Assembly: GCA_002439285.1 (NCBI GenBank)
Contig: DJTQ01000006.1
Location: forward strand, 1 to 13,266
Direction: 5' to 3'
Length of the DNA: 13,266 bases
DNA from: Paenibacillaceae bacterium UBA6304
Lineage (GTDB): Bacteria; Bacillota; Bacilli; Paenibacillales; Paenibacillaceae
Shown: in pieces, positions 5,696-12,622 of the stretch
How the letters are laid out: every line of letters begins with the position of its first letter
Position numbering within the stretch: the first letter of the stretch is position 1
Notes under the pieces: generated by a model
Database searches by the model: none
What the model was told of the DNA's origin: nothing
What the model saw: only the letters and a program-made list of their open reading frames with translations
Position numbers and translations under genes: made by a program

Positions 5696-8426
5696 TTAAG
5701 GCTCAAGTCCCCAAGCCAGGCTGCCGTTTAGGTAGACAGGAACGCGTTCCCAGTCGGCGTATGCCGATTTGGTCGAATCGTAAGAGAAATCGTCCGCTTC
5801 CGCATAATTACTCCAGTCGCTTTTATTGATACGGACCTGAATTTCTCCAGTGTCGGCTCCTGGTGCGAGGCTTCCCGCTCCGGCGCCGAAGGAGATTTCG
5901 ATATAGTAATCACCGCCGGTGACCGCAGGGTCCACCTTGACGAAAGCGCCGCTGACGTTGCCGCTGCCTACGGCTGCGTAATCGCAATGGAACTCTTGCG
6001 CTTTGTCTCCGTCAATCGTGTAATAATAGCGCAGCTTCACATTGCTGAGCAAAATGTCTTCGTCTCCGGTGTTGATGATCTTGAACTGGGCCCGGATTTG
6101 ATTATCTTCAGCGTTGGTATCATTAGTGCGATATTGAACCTTTAGGTCCCCTTCCGTAGGGATGGGGACTTCTCGCGGCGTCGCGCTGACTTGAGCGGAA
6201 GGAAGGCTGCTTCCGACCTGATTTCTCGCCGTAATGACGTAGAAATAGGTTGTTCCGTTACTCAGTCCGTTATCGCCGAACGAGGTGCCGGTCACGTTGC
6301 CTACGGAAGTATAGGGACCTCCGCTCGCTTCCGAACGTTGAATCACGTAATCGTCCGCTCCCGATACCGCATTCCAGGACAAGTTTACTGTTCCGCTGCC
6401 CGGTGTCGCTTTTACTCCTTTAGGCGCTGCCGGAACTTTGGGTTCTCCCGGATTTCCGCCTCCGGTCGGCATTTCGCCGAATACCCGCACGCCGGCATCA
6501 AACACTGGAATATTTGCACTTTTTGCCGGTCCGGCGCTGTTCGTTCCGATTCCCTGATACGAAAAGTCGTTGCGGTTATCCCAGAAACTTGTGTTCAACG
6601 GACCCGCTATGCGGAATTGCACTTCTTTACGATAGGCTGACTGACCGCCCGGATAGATACGGGTTCCGCTGAAATCCACGGTCGTATAGTAGATGTTGTT
6701 CGCTTCGTCGTGTGGCTGCAACTGGGAGACGGTAGCTCCCTGGTTGTAGCCACCTGCGGTCACCGTAATGTCTTCCGGACCATACCCGGCTGCTACCGCT
6801 TCGCTTAGATCGAGATAATAGTTGAACGACATGTTCTCGCTGGAGCGTGCAGGCCAGCCAGAGCGGTTGTTCAGCAGAGCCCGGATCTCGATGAAGTTGC
6901 TGCCGCTGGCATTGACCGATGCCTCGACGAACATTTCGTCCTCGCGAGTTTCCGGCGCAGGGAAAGAGGAGAGGGGCTGCTGGCCGACGCCGTGCAGAAG
7001 CATCATTTTGGCCAGGGCGCCAGTAAATCCAGCATTATAGTCCGTCGCAACTTCGTTGGACACATAATCTCCGATCGAGTCGGTGTAGGCGTCCGTCTTC
7101 GAAGGTCCGCCGACAAGCGCTCCATACAGCACATGCCGGTGATTTGCCGGTACGGACTGGCTGTCGGCCCATGAGCCGTGAGATGTGCGGTGATGTGGAT
7201 GCTGCGGCGAATTATCTCCGAATCCGACTACGTAACTGCTGTTCCGCGGATTGTCGCCCAGCATGTACAAGATCTGCTGTTCCGCGAATGAACGCGCGTT
7301 TATTTTCTTCGTGGCATCGCTCACCCAATCGGAATACACAAAGGCCAAAAATGCCTGATTGGCGGAATACCGCAGGGCGCCCCATTGATCGAGATGGGCC
7401 AGGCCGCCGGGGGTGTACGTTATCTTTTCGCCAGTGCCGCTAACGCCGGTCGTCCAGAACTCCATATTCCGTTCGGTGGATTGAACGTAACGGGGGTCTC
7501 CGGTGATGCGGGCCAGTAAAAGCTGGGCTCCATAATGCTTATCATCCCAGGCATGAGTCCACTTATAATCCCATTGCCCCTGCTGATTGGTTCCCCACAG
7601 ATCGCTGGCAGCGATCGCTTTGTCCAGATAATTCTGATCCTGGGTAGCGAGGTAAAGCCAAACTGCCCCCCAACTCAGCTCATCGGCGTATCCGCTCCAT
7701 GAGTTATAAAATTGCTGGGCGTCCGTGATGCTGTCCGAATATTTGCCGCGATACTGATCAGCAAAATTGTACAGCTCTTTGGCGTGTTGGAGTAATTGGG
7801 CCGAATAGGAGGGATCGGTTTCTTTAAAAATGATCGAAGCGGCGCCAAGCGCGGCAGCCGTCTCACCGGCCAGATCAGAACCGGGATGGGCGGCGTCGAT
7901 TTTGTAAGCAGGACGCGTCATCGGCATGACTTCGGCCGGCCCCCACCAATTGTGATCCGCCGTTCCGTTGCCGACTTGTCCCCAAAATTCATTCGGAGCG
8001 GTATGCGCCTTTATGAAATAATCTGTTGCCCAGCGAATATTGTCCAATACTTCGTCCAGTTGGCCGGACTGTTCATAGCCTTCACGATATTCATATACCG
8101 ACCACGCCAATAGGGTTGTAGTAGAAGCCATCGGGAATCCAAACTTGACGTGGTCCCCGGCATCGTACCACCCGCCGGTTAAATCTTGCCCTACATCCGC
8201 ACCGTCCTGCATTCCCGAGTCTCCGCGCCATTCCACGCGATTGTTATCAGGAAGCTCTCCGGACCGTTGCGTTTCATAGAAATAGATCGATTTTTGCAGC
8301 GCCTCGGCATAATTCGGAAGCGGCTGCGCTTGCTTTGCCAGGAAGAAATGACCAGCCGGAGTAACTTGTAAGCGCTAACAAAAAACTGAATGACAGTGCA
8401 CTACTTTTCCTGAACCATTTGCCCAT
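5696..8426 (-). CDS. Secreted GH9 endoglucanase (GH9-CBM3c-Fn3-CBM3), with a one-base frameshift after the signal peptide
   Basis: Hydrolyses beta-1,4 bonds of cellulose outside the cell. The enzyme frame runs uninterrupted from about 8318 to 5696. Counting from the GTG at 8236, the GH9 domain covers about 1-425, with catalytic Asp25 and Asp28 in DAGDH, the HPHHRTSHG block at 346-354, and the proton donor Glu395 in NEVATDYNAGF. CBM3c follows (about 430-590), then Fn3 (about 602-688), then a CBM3 (about 696-846), a layout known for processive GH9 endoglucanases. That GTG cannot be the start: it has no ribosome site and FYETQRSGELPDNNR precedes it in frame. A signal peptide starts at ATG 8426 (or 8438), MGKWFRKSSALSFSFLL...KASAA, but in another frame, which stops at 8274-8276. 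Removing one base near 8318-8319 joins them as KASAAAPNYAEALQKS, a natural GH9 start of about 909 residues. Either a sequencing error or a real inactivating mutation. Confidence 0.9.
8366..8381. promoter_or_regulatory. CcpA cre site within the GH9 signal-peptide codons
   Basis: TTGTAAGCGCTAACAA matches the cre consensus WTGNAARCGNWWWCAW at every position and is nearly palindromic. It lies about 45-60 bases inside the reading frame, where CcpA would act as a roadblock to elongation when preferred sugars are present. Confidence 0.82.
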
Positions 8427-8500
8427 AGCAGATTTCATCCTCTCTTAGAGTGATTCTACTAAACAAACGACTATCGGCTGCACACAAAAAAATAGCCCGT

Positions 8501-8545
8501 TCACCTCACTTTCGATAAAGTAGGGGACGTGCCGTTGTTGGACAT
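8501..8545 (-). other. Possible 14-codon leader ORF in the GH9 5' leader
   Basis: ATG at 8545 opens a short frame reading MSNNGTSPTLSKVR and stopping at TGA (8501-8503). AAGGTG lies about 11 bases before it. The last codons overlap a hairpin (CACTTT/AAAGT arms around CGAT, 8502-8526), and seven T residues follow at 8486-8492. It could be a leader peptide tied to attenuation, but the hairpin is not adjacent to the T run, and a frame this short is expected by chance. Confidence 0.2.
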
Positions 8546-8574
8546 ATGGATGTATTCACCTTCGTCCTATCCAT

Positions 8575-8590
8575 AATATACCATGTAAAT
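8575..8590 (-). promoter_or_regulatory. Probable GH9 promoter, extended -10 type
   Basis: On the minus strand ATTTACATGGTATATT includes TG-G-TATATT, an extended -10 box, with only a weak -35. Transcription would begin near 8568, giving a leader of about 140 bases. The same element, 13 of 16 bases identical, precedes the GH5 cellulase gene. Confidence 0.5.
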
Positions 8591-8605
8591 CTATTATTTT
8601 CTATA

Positions 8606-8618
8606 TTTTACAGTAAAA
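8606..8618. repeat. Palindrome TTTTACAGTAAAA upstream of the GH9 promoter
   Basis: A 13-base palindrome with 6-base arms and a single central base lies about 16-28 bases upstream of the shared promoter element, overlapping where a -35 box or activator would bind. It could be a regulator site; no family is recognised. Confidence 0.35.
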
Positions 8619-8640
8619 AATTTCTAATAGAATTATATAA

Positions 8641-8677
8641 AAGGAAAAGAGTCCTTCTTCCGAAGAAGAAGGACTCT
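8641..8677 (-). terminator. Intrinsic terminator of mscL
   Basis: On the minus strand AGAGTCCTTCTTC pairs with GAAGAAGGACTCT over 13 bases around a 4-base loop, followed by TTTCCTTTT. It isolates mscL from the GH9 promoter region downstream. Confidence 0.9.
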
Positions 8678-8705
8678 CTGCACTAATAAATTTACTATAT
8701 TAATG

Positions 8706-9113
8706 TTAGTCATTCTGCGAGTCTCGTCTCATGCTTTGATTATGCTTGAGTAAATCCCTGATTTCGGCCAACAGCAGTTCTTCGTTCGAAGGAAGGGGGG
8801 CTTGTTCCGGTTTGACTTCTTCCTCTTTGCGTTTGAATCGGGACATCCCTTTAACGAATAGAAAAATGGAGAAGGAAATGATCAGAAAATCGACGACGGT
8901 TTGCAGAAATATTCCGTAATTCAGCGTGGCGTCTCGCAGCGTAAATTTCAAGCCTGAAAGATCGACGCCCCCAAGGAGTAGACCTACTAACGGCATGATG
9001 ATATCGCTCACTAGGGAAGCGACGATTTTACCGAATGCGGCCCCAATAATGACCCCGATGGCCAGGTCCAGCACATTACCTTTCAAAGCAAATGCTTTAA
9101 ATTCTTTCCACAT
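8706..9113 (-). CDS. mscL: Large-conductance mechanosensitive channel
   Basis: Homopentameric inner-membrane channel that opens under extreme tension to release solutes during osmotic downshock. The 135-residue length is normal for the family. The N-terminal amphipathic segment [20 protein letters not shown] leads into the first membrane helix with the pore-lining small residues [16 protein letters not shown] and the conserved DIIMP (residues about 37-41). The second helix is about 65-88 ([20 protein letters not shown]). The C-terminal [15 protein letters not shown] stretch and the bundle [12 protein letters not shown] are typical. GAGGAG sits about 12 bases before the ATG. It is monocistronic: a terminator follows, and the upstream DUF805 gene has its own terminator. 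It lies between two cellulase genes with no evident functional link. Confidence 0.97.
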   Translation of the reverse strand: MWKEFKAFALKGNVLDLAIGVIIGAAFGKIVASLVSDIIMPLVGLLLGGVDLSGLKFTLRDATLNYGIFLQTVVDFLIISFSIFLFVKGMSRFKRKEEEVKPEQAPLPSNEELLLAEIRDLLKHNQSMRRDSQND

Positions 9114-9214
9114 AGAAGAATACCGCTCCTCTTTCGTATTTTACCGGTTGTTTACCAAGTCCTATAAATCACTAATTATTGTATCTAAAAATAGAAAGCG
9201 AGCCAATAGGGCAA

Positions 9215-9258
9215 TAAAAAACGAAACTTTCCCTGCCTGGAAGGAGGGGAAAGTTTCG
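9215..9258 (-). terminator. Intrinsic terminator of the DUF805 gene
   Basis: On the minus strand CGAAACTTTCCC pairs perfectly with GGGAAAGTTTCG around a 13-base loop, followed by TTTTTTATT. Confidence 0.88.
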
Positions 9259-9293
9259 AATTCGAATTTAAGGCCTAATGTTCCCGCGACAAA

Positions 9294-9638
9294 TTAATAT
9301 TTTGGATTAGGGCCATATTTGTTGGTACCCGCATCGCTATCCAAACACATGAATACCAGCAGGATAATGGCTCCGGCCACCGGGATCAAACTGATCAGAA
9401 TCCACAATCCGCTCTTTCCCGTGTCATGTAGTCTACGGAATACCACCGCTAAGGAAGGGATTAAGATGGCCAGGGAATAAAGATAGCTTAGGAAATTACC
9501 GATACCCAGCAGCATTTCTACAAGGGCCAGGACAATAGCGATGATGAAATTGAACAGAACGAACATCCAATACTCGGTCCGCCGGGCCCTTCCTTGAAAG
9601 CCAACATAATTTTTCAAAACCTTGAGATACCACTCCAT
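9294..9638 (-). CDS. DUF805 family membrane protein
   Basis: Small integral membrane protein of 114 residues and unknown function. The ATG at 9638 is chosen because AGGAGGG lies 8 bases upstream; the longer open frame has no ribosome site and runs through the promoter and a poly-A tract. Family signatures are clear: YVGFQGRARRTEYWMF (11-26), FRRLHDTGKSGLWILI (67-82) and the C-terminal GTNKYGPNP (104-112). Hydrophobic segments lie at about 24-45, 49-66 and 78-98. It is transcribed divergently from the GH5 cellulase from its own promoter and ends in its own terminator. DUF805 proteins are widespread and often stand alone; no substrate or partner is indicated here. Confidence 0.92.
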   Translation of the reverse strand: MEWYLKVLKNYVGFQGRARRTEYWMFVLFNFIIAIVLALVEMLLGIGNFLSYLYSLAILIPSLAVVFRRLHDTGKSGLWILISLIPVAGAIILLVFMCLDSDAGTNKYGPNPKY

Positions 9639-9690
9639 GAAAAAAATCCCTCCTAAATAAGTGTTTTTCGATGAACTATGTATATTCAGT

Positions 9691-9703
9691 GAACAACTTG
9701 TTC
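9691..9703. promoter_or_regulatory. Palindromic operator candidate GAACAACTTGTTC
   Basis: A perfect 6-1-6 palindrome sits where transcription of the DUF805 gene should begin (about +1 to +13), the classic place for a repressor. It resembles the LexA half sites GAAC/GTTC, but the arms are separated by 5 bases rather than 4, so LexA is not supported. Confidence 0.5.
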
Positions 9704-9709
9704 TATTTA

Positions 9710-9738
9710 TATATAATTGAAATTCCATAATTCGACAA
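9710..9738 (-). promoter_or_regulatory. Promoter of the DUF805 gene with A-tract UP element
   Basis: On the minus strand TTGTCG (9733-9738), a 17-base spacer and TATATA (9710-9715), with TATAAA also available a few bases later. Immediately upstream of the -35 is a run of 15 A residues (9741-9755), which could act as an UP element. Confidence 0.5.
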
Positions 9739-9740
9739 TC

Positions 9741-9755
9741 TTTTTTTTTTTTTTT
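9741..9755. repeat. 15-base homopolymer T tract (A tract on the minus strand)
   Basis: Fifteen consecutive T residues lie between the divergent DUF805 and GH5 promoters. Such tracts are prone to length change by slippage, and on the minus strand it abuts the DUF805 -35 box. Confidence 0.9.
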
Positions 9756-9820
9756 GAAATAACTATTTAATTCAAGTGGTTTCAACTTCAACCTCTGATT
9801 TGTGCATGATTTTTCCATAA

Positions 9821-9836
9821 ATTTATATGGTATTCT
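9821..9836 (+). promoter_or_regulatory. Probable GH5 promoter, extended -10 type
   Basis: ATTTATATGGTATTCT contains TG-G-TATTCT, an extended -10 box; the -35 region is weak. Transcription would start near 9843. The element matches that of the GH9 gene in 13 of 16 positions. Confidence 0.5.
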
Positions 9837-9863
9837 GCAAAGGAAAATTATGATAACTTATAC

Positions 9864-9879
9864 AGGAAAACGCTTACAT
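9864..9879. promoter_or_regulatory. CcpA cre site in the GH5 leader
   Basis: AGGAAAACGCTTACAT agrees with the cre consensus WTGNAARCGNWWWCAW except at the second base. It lies about 20-35 bases after the predicted transcription start and upstream of the ribosome binding site, a typical roadblock position. Confidence 0.7.
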
Positions 9880-9911
9880 ATTATACGAAATGAGAGAGGA
9901 GCGATTGGTTC

Positions 9912-11642
9912 ATGAGTAAAAAGCATTACCTTCCTTTTTTATCATTGACTATGGCTGTAGCTATGTTGGTGTCCCTCTTTTCGTCCGTGGCTTTGGCTGA
10001 TTCGAAGCCGGCTACGGTTGATTCCAAGGAGAGCGGTGCAATCAATATTCAGTCGTACGTTGAAGCGATGCAGCCCGGCTGGAACCTGGGAAATACGCTT
10101 GATGCTACAGGAAACGACGAGACGACCTGGGGTAATCCCCGCGTCACGAAGGAATTAATTCAGCAGATTGCGGCTCAAGGTTATAAGAGTATTCGTATTC
10201 CGGTGACTTGGGGCCAGCATATGGGAGATGCTCCAAATTACACGATTGATCCGGCGTATATGGACCGGGTGGAGGAAGTTGTTGGCTGGGCCTTGGAAAC
10301 CGATTTGTACGTCATGATTAACCTTCATCATGACTCATGGCAATGGATCAGCCATATGGAGAAGAATCATGACGAGGTGCTTGCAAAGTATCAATCGGCT
10401 TGGACTCAGATCGCCGACCGGTTTAAGAACCATTCCAACAAGCTTATGTTTGAAGCGATCAACGAGCCTCGGTTTACGGATGGCGGGACTACGGATCATG
10501 CCAAGCAATATGAAATGCTTGAAGAACTGATCACCTCTTTCCATCATATCGTTAGAAATTCCGGCGGACTCAACGCGGAGCGCCCTTTGGTGATTCCGAC
10601 CCGTGAAACTTCGCCGCAACAGGAAGATTTGACGGTTCTGTATAACACGATCACTAAGCTAAACGATAAGAATTTGATCGCGACCGTGCATTTTTACGGT
10701 TTCTGGCCGTTCAGCGTGAACATCGCCGGGTATTATAAGCTGGAGAAAGATACGCTGAATGATTTGACAACCACCTTTGACAACGTTTATAACACGCTGG
10801 TCTCGAAAGGAATTCCGGTCATTCTTGGCGAATACGGATTGCTCGGCTTCGATAAGAATACAGGCGTCATTGAGCAGGGCGAGAAGCTGAAGTTTTTCGA
10901 GATTTTGACCAGTTATCTTAAAGAAAAGAAAATCACCCATATGCTATGGGATAACGGGCAGCATTTCGGGCGGACCACGTTTAAGTGGTCTGACGAGCAA
11001 TTATTCAACATTATGAAAGCTGGATGGACGGCACGATCGTCAACTGCCGAAACCGATCTGGTCTATCTGAAGCAAGGTGCAGAAATTCAAGATGTGTTAA
11101 TCCCACTGAATCTGAATGGAAATCAGTTGACCGGATTGTTCGCGGGCGGCGAAAAGCTGGTGCAGGGAGAAGACTACGAAATGAACGGAGAGCAGTTTGT
11201 CCTTAAGGCCAGCCGGCTCATAAAGCTGACGGCAGCAGGACATTTAGGCCAAAACGCTATTCTGAATGCGCGCTTCAGCTATGGTCCGGATTGGAATTTT
11301 AAAATCGTTGTCTATACAACCCCGGAACTCTCCAATGCCTCCGGTTCCACCGAGGCCTTTGCGATTCCTACCGTATTTAACGGAAACCGCCTTGCCACGA
11401 TGGAAGCGGTATATGCCGGCGGTGGCAATGCCGGTCCGCAGGATTGGACGTCTTACAAAGAGTTCGGCTACACCTTCACTCCTTCGTTTGCGACCGATCA
11501 GATTCAGCTTTTGCCTGAATTCTTTAAGGAAGTGAAAGACGGAGAGATCATTTTGAAATTCCATTTCTGGAGCGGTGAAATCGTGAATTATAAGCTGACG
11601 AAGAAAGGAACTGTCGTGACGGGGCAAGTTTCGGCAGAATAA
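9912..11642 (+). CDS. Secreted GH5 endoglucanase (GH5-CBM_X2-CBM46)
   Basis: Hydrolyses beta-1,4-glucans outside the cell; the architecture matches subfamily GH5_4 enzymes such as Cel5B of Bacillus halodurans, which act on cellulose, mixed-linked glucan and xyloglucan. The 576-residue product starts with a signal peptide (MSKKHYLPFL...SSVALA), cleaved near residue 29. The GH5 domain is about 45-375: GWNLGNTLDA (56-65), IRIPVTW (94-100), NLHHDSW (137-143), the acid/base Glu185 in FEAINEPR, TVHFYGFWPF (258-267), the nucleophile Glu307 in ILGEYGLLG, and MLWDNG (344-349). An immunoglobulin-like CBM_X2 module follows (about 385-470, LNGNQLTGLFAGGEKLVQG...), then a CBM46 module (about 480-573), which in this enzyme type helps shape the substrate cleft. 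GAGGAG about 10 bases before the ATG supports the start. Expression is likely CcpA-repressed and starts divergently from the DUF805 gene. All catalytic residues seen are intact. Confidence 0.95.
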   Translation: MSKKHYLPFLSLTMAVAMLVSLFSSVALADSKPATVDSKESGAINIQSYVEAMQPGWNLGNTLDATGNDETTWGNPRVTKELIQQIAAQGYKSIRIPVTWGQHMGDAPNYTIDPAYMDRVEEVVGWALETDLYVMINLHHDSWQWISHMEKNHDEVLAKYQSAWTQIADRFKNHSNKLMFEAINEPRFTDGGTTDHAKQYEMLEELITSFHHIVRNSGGLNAERPLVIPTRETSPQQEDLTVLYNTITKLNDKNLIATVHFYGFWPFSVNIAGYYKLEKDTLNDLTTTFDNVYNTLVSKGIPVILGEYGLLGFDKNTGVIEQGEKLKFFEILTSYLKEKKITHMLWDNGQHFGRTTFKWSDEQLFNIMKAGWTARSSTAETDLVYLKQGAEIQDVLIPLNLNGNQLTGLFAGGEKLVQGEDYEMNGEQFVLKASRLIKLTAAGHLGQNAILNARFSYGPDWNFKIVVYTTPELSNASGSTEAFAIPTVFNGNRLATMEAVYAGGGNAGPQDWTSYKEFGYTFTPSFATDQIQLLPEFFKEVKDGEIILKFHFWSGEIVNYKLTKKGTVVTGQVSAE

Positions 11643-11693
11643 TGGATCGGGAAGTCCCGTCCCTTGAATGGGCCGGGATCTCTCTTTAATTGT

Positions 11694-11720
11694 GGAGCGG
11701 ATATCCGCTCCTTTTATTTT
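11694..11720 (+). terminator. Intrinsic terminator of the GH5 cellulase
   Basis: GGAGCGG pairs with CCGCTCC around ATAT, followed by TTTTATTTTT. A second, weaker hairpin (TCCCG...CGGGA with CCC/GGG inside, about 11654-11677) lies just upstream, so termination may be doubled. Confidence 0.88.
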
Positions 11721-11736
11721 TGGCCGGAGAAAGCTC

Positions 11737-11765
11737 TTGTCCGGATTGGAATATTAAGGTATGAT
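11737..11765 (+). promoter_or_regulatory. Promoter of the ABC-2 permease operon
   Basis: TTGTCC (11737-11742), a 17-base spacer and TATGAT (11760-11765, five of six to consensus). Transcription would begin near 11772, giving a leader of about 75 bases in which I see no strong structure. Confidence 0.6.
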
Positions 11766-11830
11766 AGGGTTCCTTCTTGCAAAATCGCCTTGTCTGAAGT
11801 GGACGGATTTACTCGTCTATTATGCTTATC

Positions 11831-11836
11831 GGAGGT
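11831..11836 (+). promoter_or_regulatory. Ribosome binding site deciding the first permease start
   Basis: GGAGGT lies 9 bases before the ATG at 11846 and downstream of the in-frame ATG at 11822, which has no comparable site. Translation should begin at 11846. Confidence 0.82.
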
Positions 11837-11845
11837 GTTAGGTCT

Positions 11846-12622
11846 ATGCTCTATTTCACGCTGGCTTCCAAAGCCTATGCCCGCAACCTGCAATATCGTG
11901 GCGCCCATATGGTGCACAATCTCGCTAGTGCCATGTTCGGATTCATGTATGCCTGTATCTGGATCGGCCTGGGCCGGGATCACCCCTTGGGAGAATACGG
12001 AACGCAGGGAATGGTCGGCTACATCGCCTTTACCCAAGCGGCGCTCTGGATTACCAGCTTCATCTCGAACGGTCTCGGCATTCCGCAAGCCGTCAGGACC
12101 GGCCAAATTTCGCTTGATTTGATGCGTCCCGTTCATCTGTTCAGCCATATGGCGGCCAGAGAATGCGGACAAATCGCCTACCAGTTTCTTTACAAATCCA
12201 TTCCGATTTATCTCCTGTACTTTTTTATTTTTTCACTTCAGGCACCCGAGCATGGAATTACTTATTTGCATACTGTTGTCGGTTTGGCCGGTGCTGCTTA
12301 CTTATCTATTTGTATGAATTATCTTATTGGCGTCAGTGCCTTATGGACAACCGAGTCGTCATGGCTCTATTGGGGCAATCACGCGCTGATCAACCTGCTT
12401 GCGGGGTTCTTTATTCCGCTCGAATGGCTGCCGGGCCCGCTTGAGAGCCTGGCCTGGATGTCTCCGTATCCTTACCTGTTATATGTGCCCACAACTGTTT
12501 ATCTTGGCTATGGCAACGCTTTTTGGCTATGGGGAACTTTGCTTTGGTGCGCGCTTCTGACGATTCTCTGTCTTCTGGCTACCAAAGTGGTGCGGCGGAA
12601 AGTGGAGGTGCAGGGGGGATGA
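11846..12622 (+). CDS. ABC-2 family transporter permease (first of pair)
   Basis: Polytopic membrane protein of 258 residues, of the ABC-2 exporter family (uncharacterised type with paired permeases, PF06182-like). About six hydrophobic segments can be seen near 26-42, 56-74, 110-131, 142-165, 178-191 and 227-245. Motifs of this family are visible: RTGQISLDLMRPVHLF (84-99), in which the RP pair precedes a helix facing the ATPase, FFIPLEWLPG (188-197) and SPYPYLLYVP (206-215). The start at 11846 is set by GGAGGT; a longer frame would begin at 11822. The stop overlaps the start of the next permease by four bases (ATGA), so the two are translationally coupled and probably form a heterodimer. A matching ATPase gene is not in view and may lie downstream. 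The substrate is unknown; related systems are annotated as drug or antibiotic exporters, but nothing here decides that. Confidence 0.88.
   Translation: MLYFTLASKAYARNLQYRGAHMVHNLASAMFGFMYACIWIGLGRDHPLGEYGTQGMVGYIAFTQAALWITSFISNGLGIPQAVRTGQISLDLMRPVHLFSHMAARECGQIAYQFLYKSIPIYLLYFFIFSLQAPEHGITYLHTVVGLAGAAYLSICMNYLIGVSALWTTESSWLYWGNHALINLLAGFFIPLEWLPGPLESLAWMSPYPYLLYVPTTVYLGYGNAFWLWGTLLWCALLTILCLLATKVVRRKVEVQGG

Noticed and set aside
6191..6640. Plus-strand open frame of 149 codons opposite the GH9 gene
   Set aside because: It lies wholly antisense to a well-supported enzyme, has no recognisable domain, and has arginine/serine-rich shadow composition.
8486..8526. c-di-GMP (GEMM) riboswitch upstream of the GH9 gene
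   Set aside because: A GAAA-containing loop and nearby G/C pairs look faintly similar, but the conserved GEMM core and second stem are absent.
9691..9703. LexA (SOS) box
   Set aside because: The GAAC and GTTC half sites are separated by 5 bases, whereas Gram-positive LexA boxes have 4.
9639..9818. N-terminal extension of the DUF805 protein
   Set aside because: The extension would translate the promoter and the A15 tract as a poly-lysine stretch; AGGAGGG sets the start at 9638.
11714..12172. Minus-strand open frame of 152 codons over the first ABC permease gene
   Set aside because: It is antisense to a membrane protein gene with a promoter and ribosome site, and has no domain of its own.
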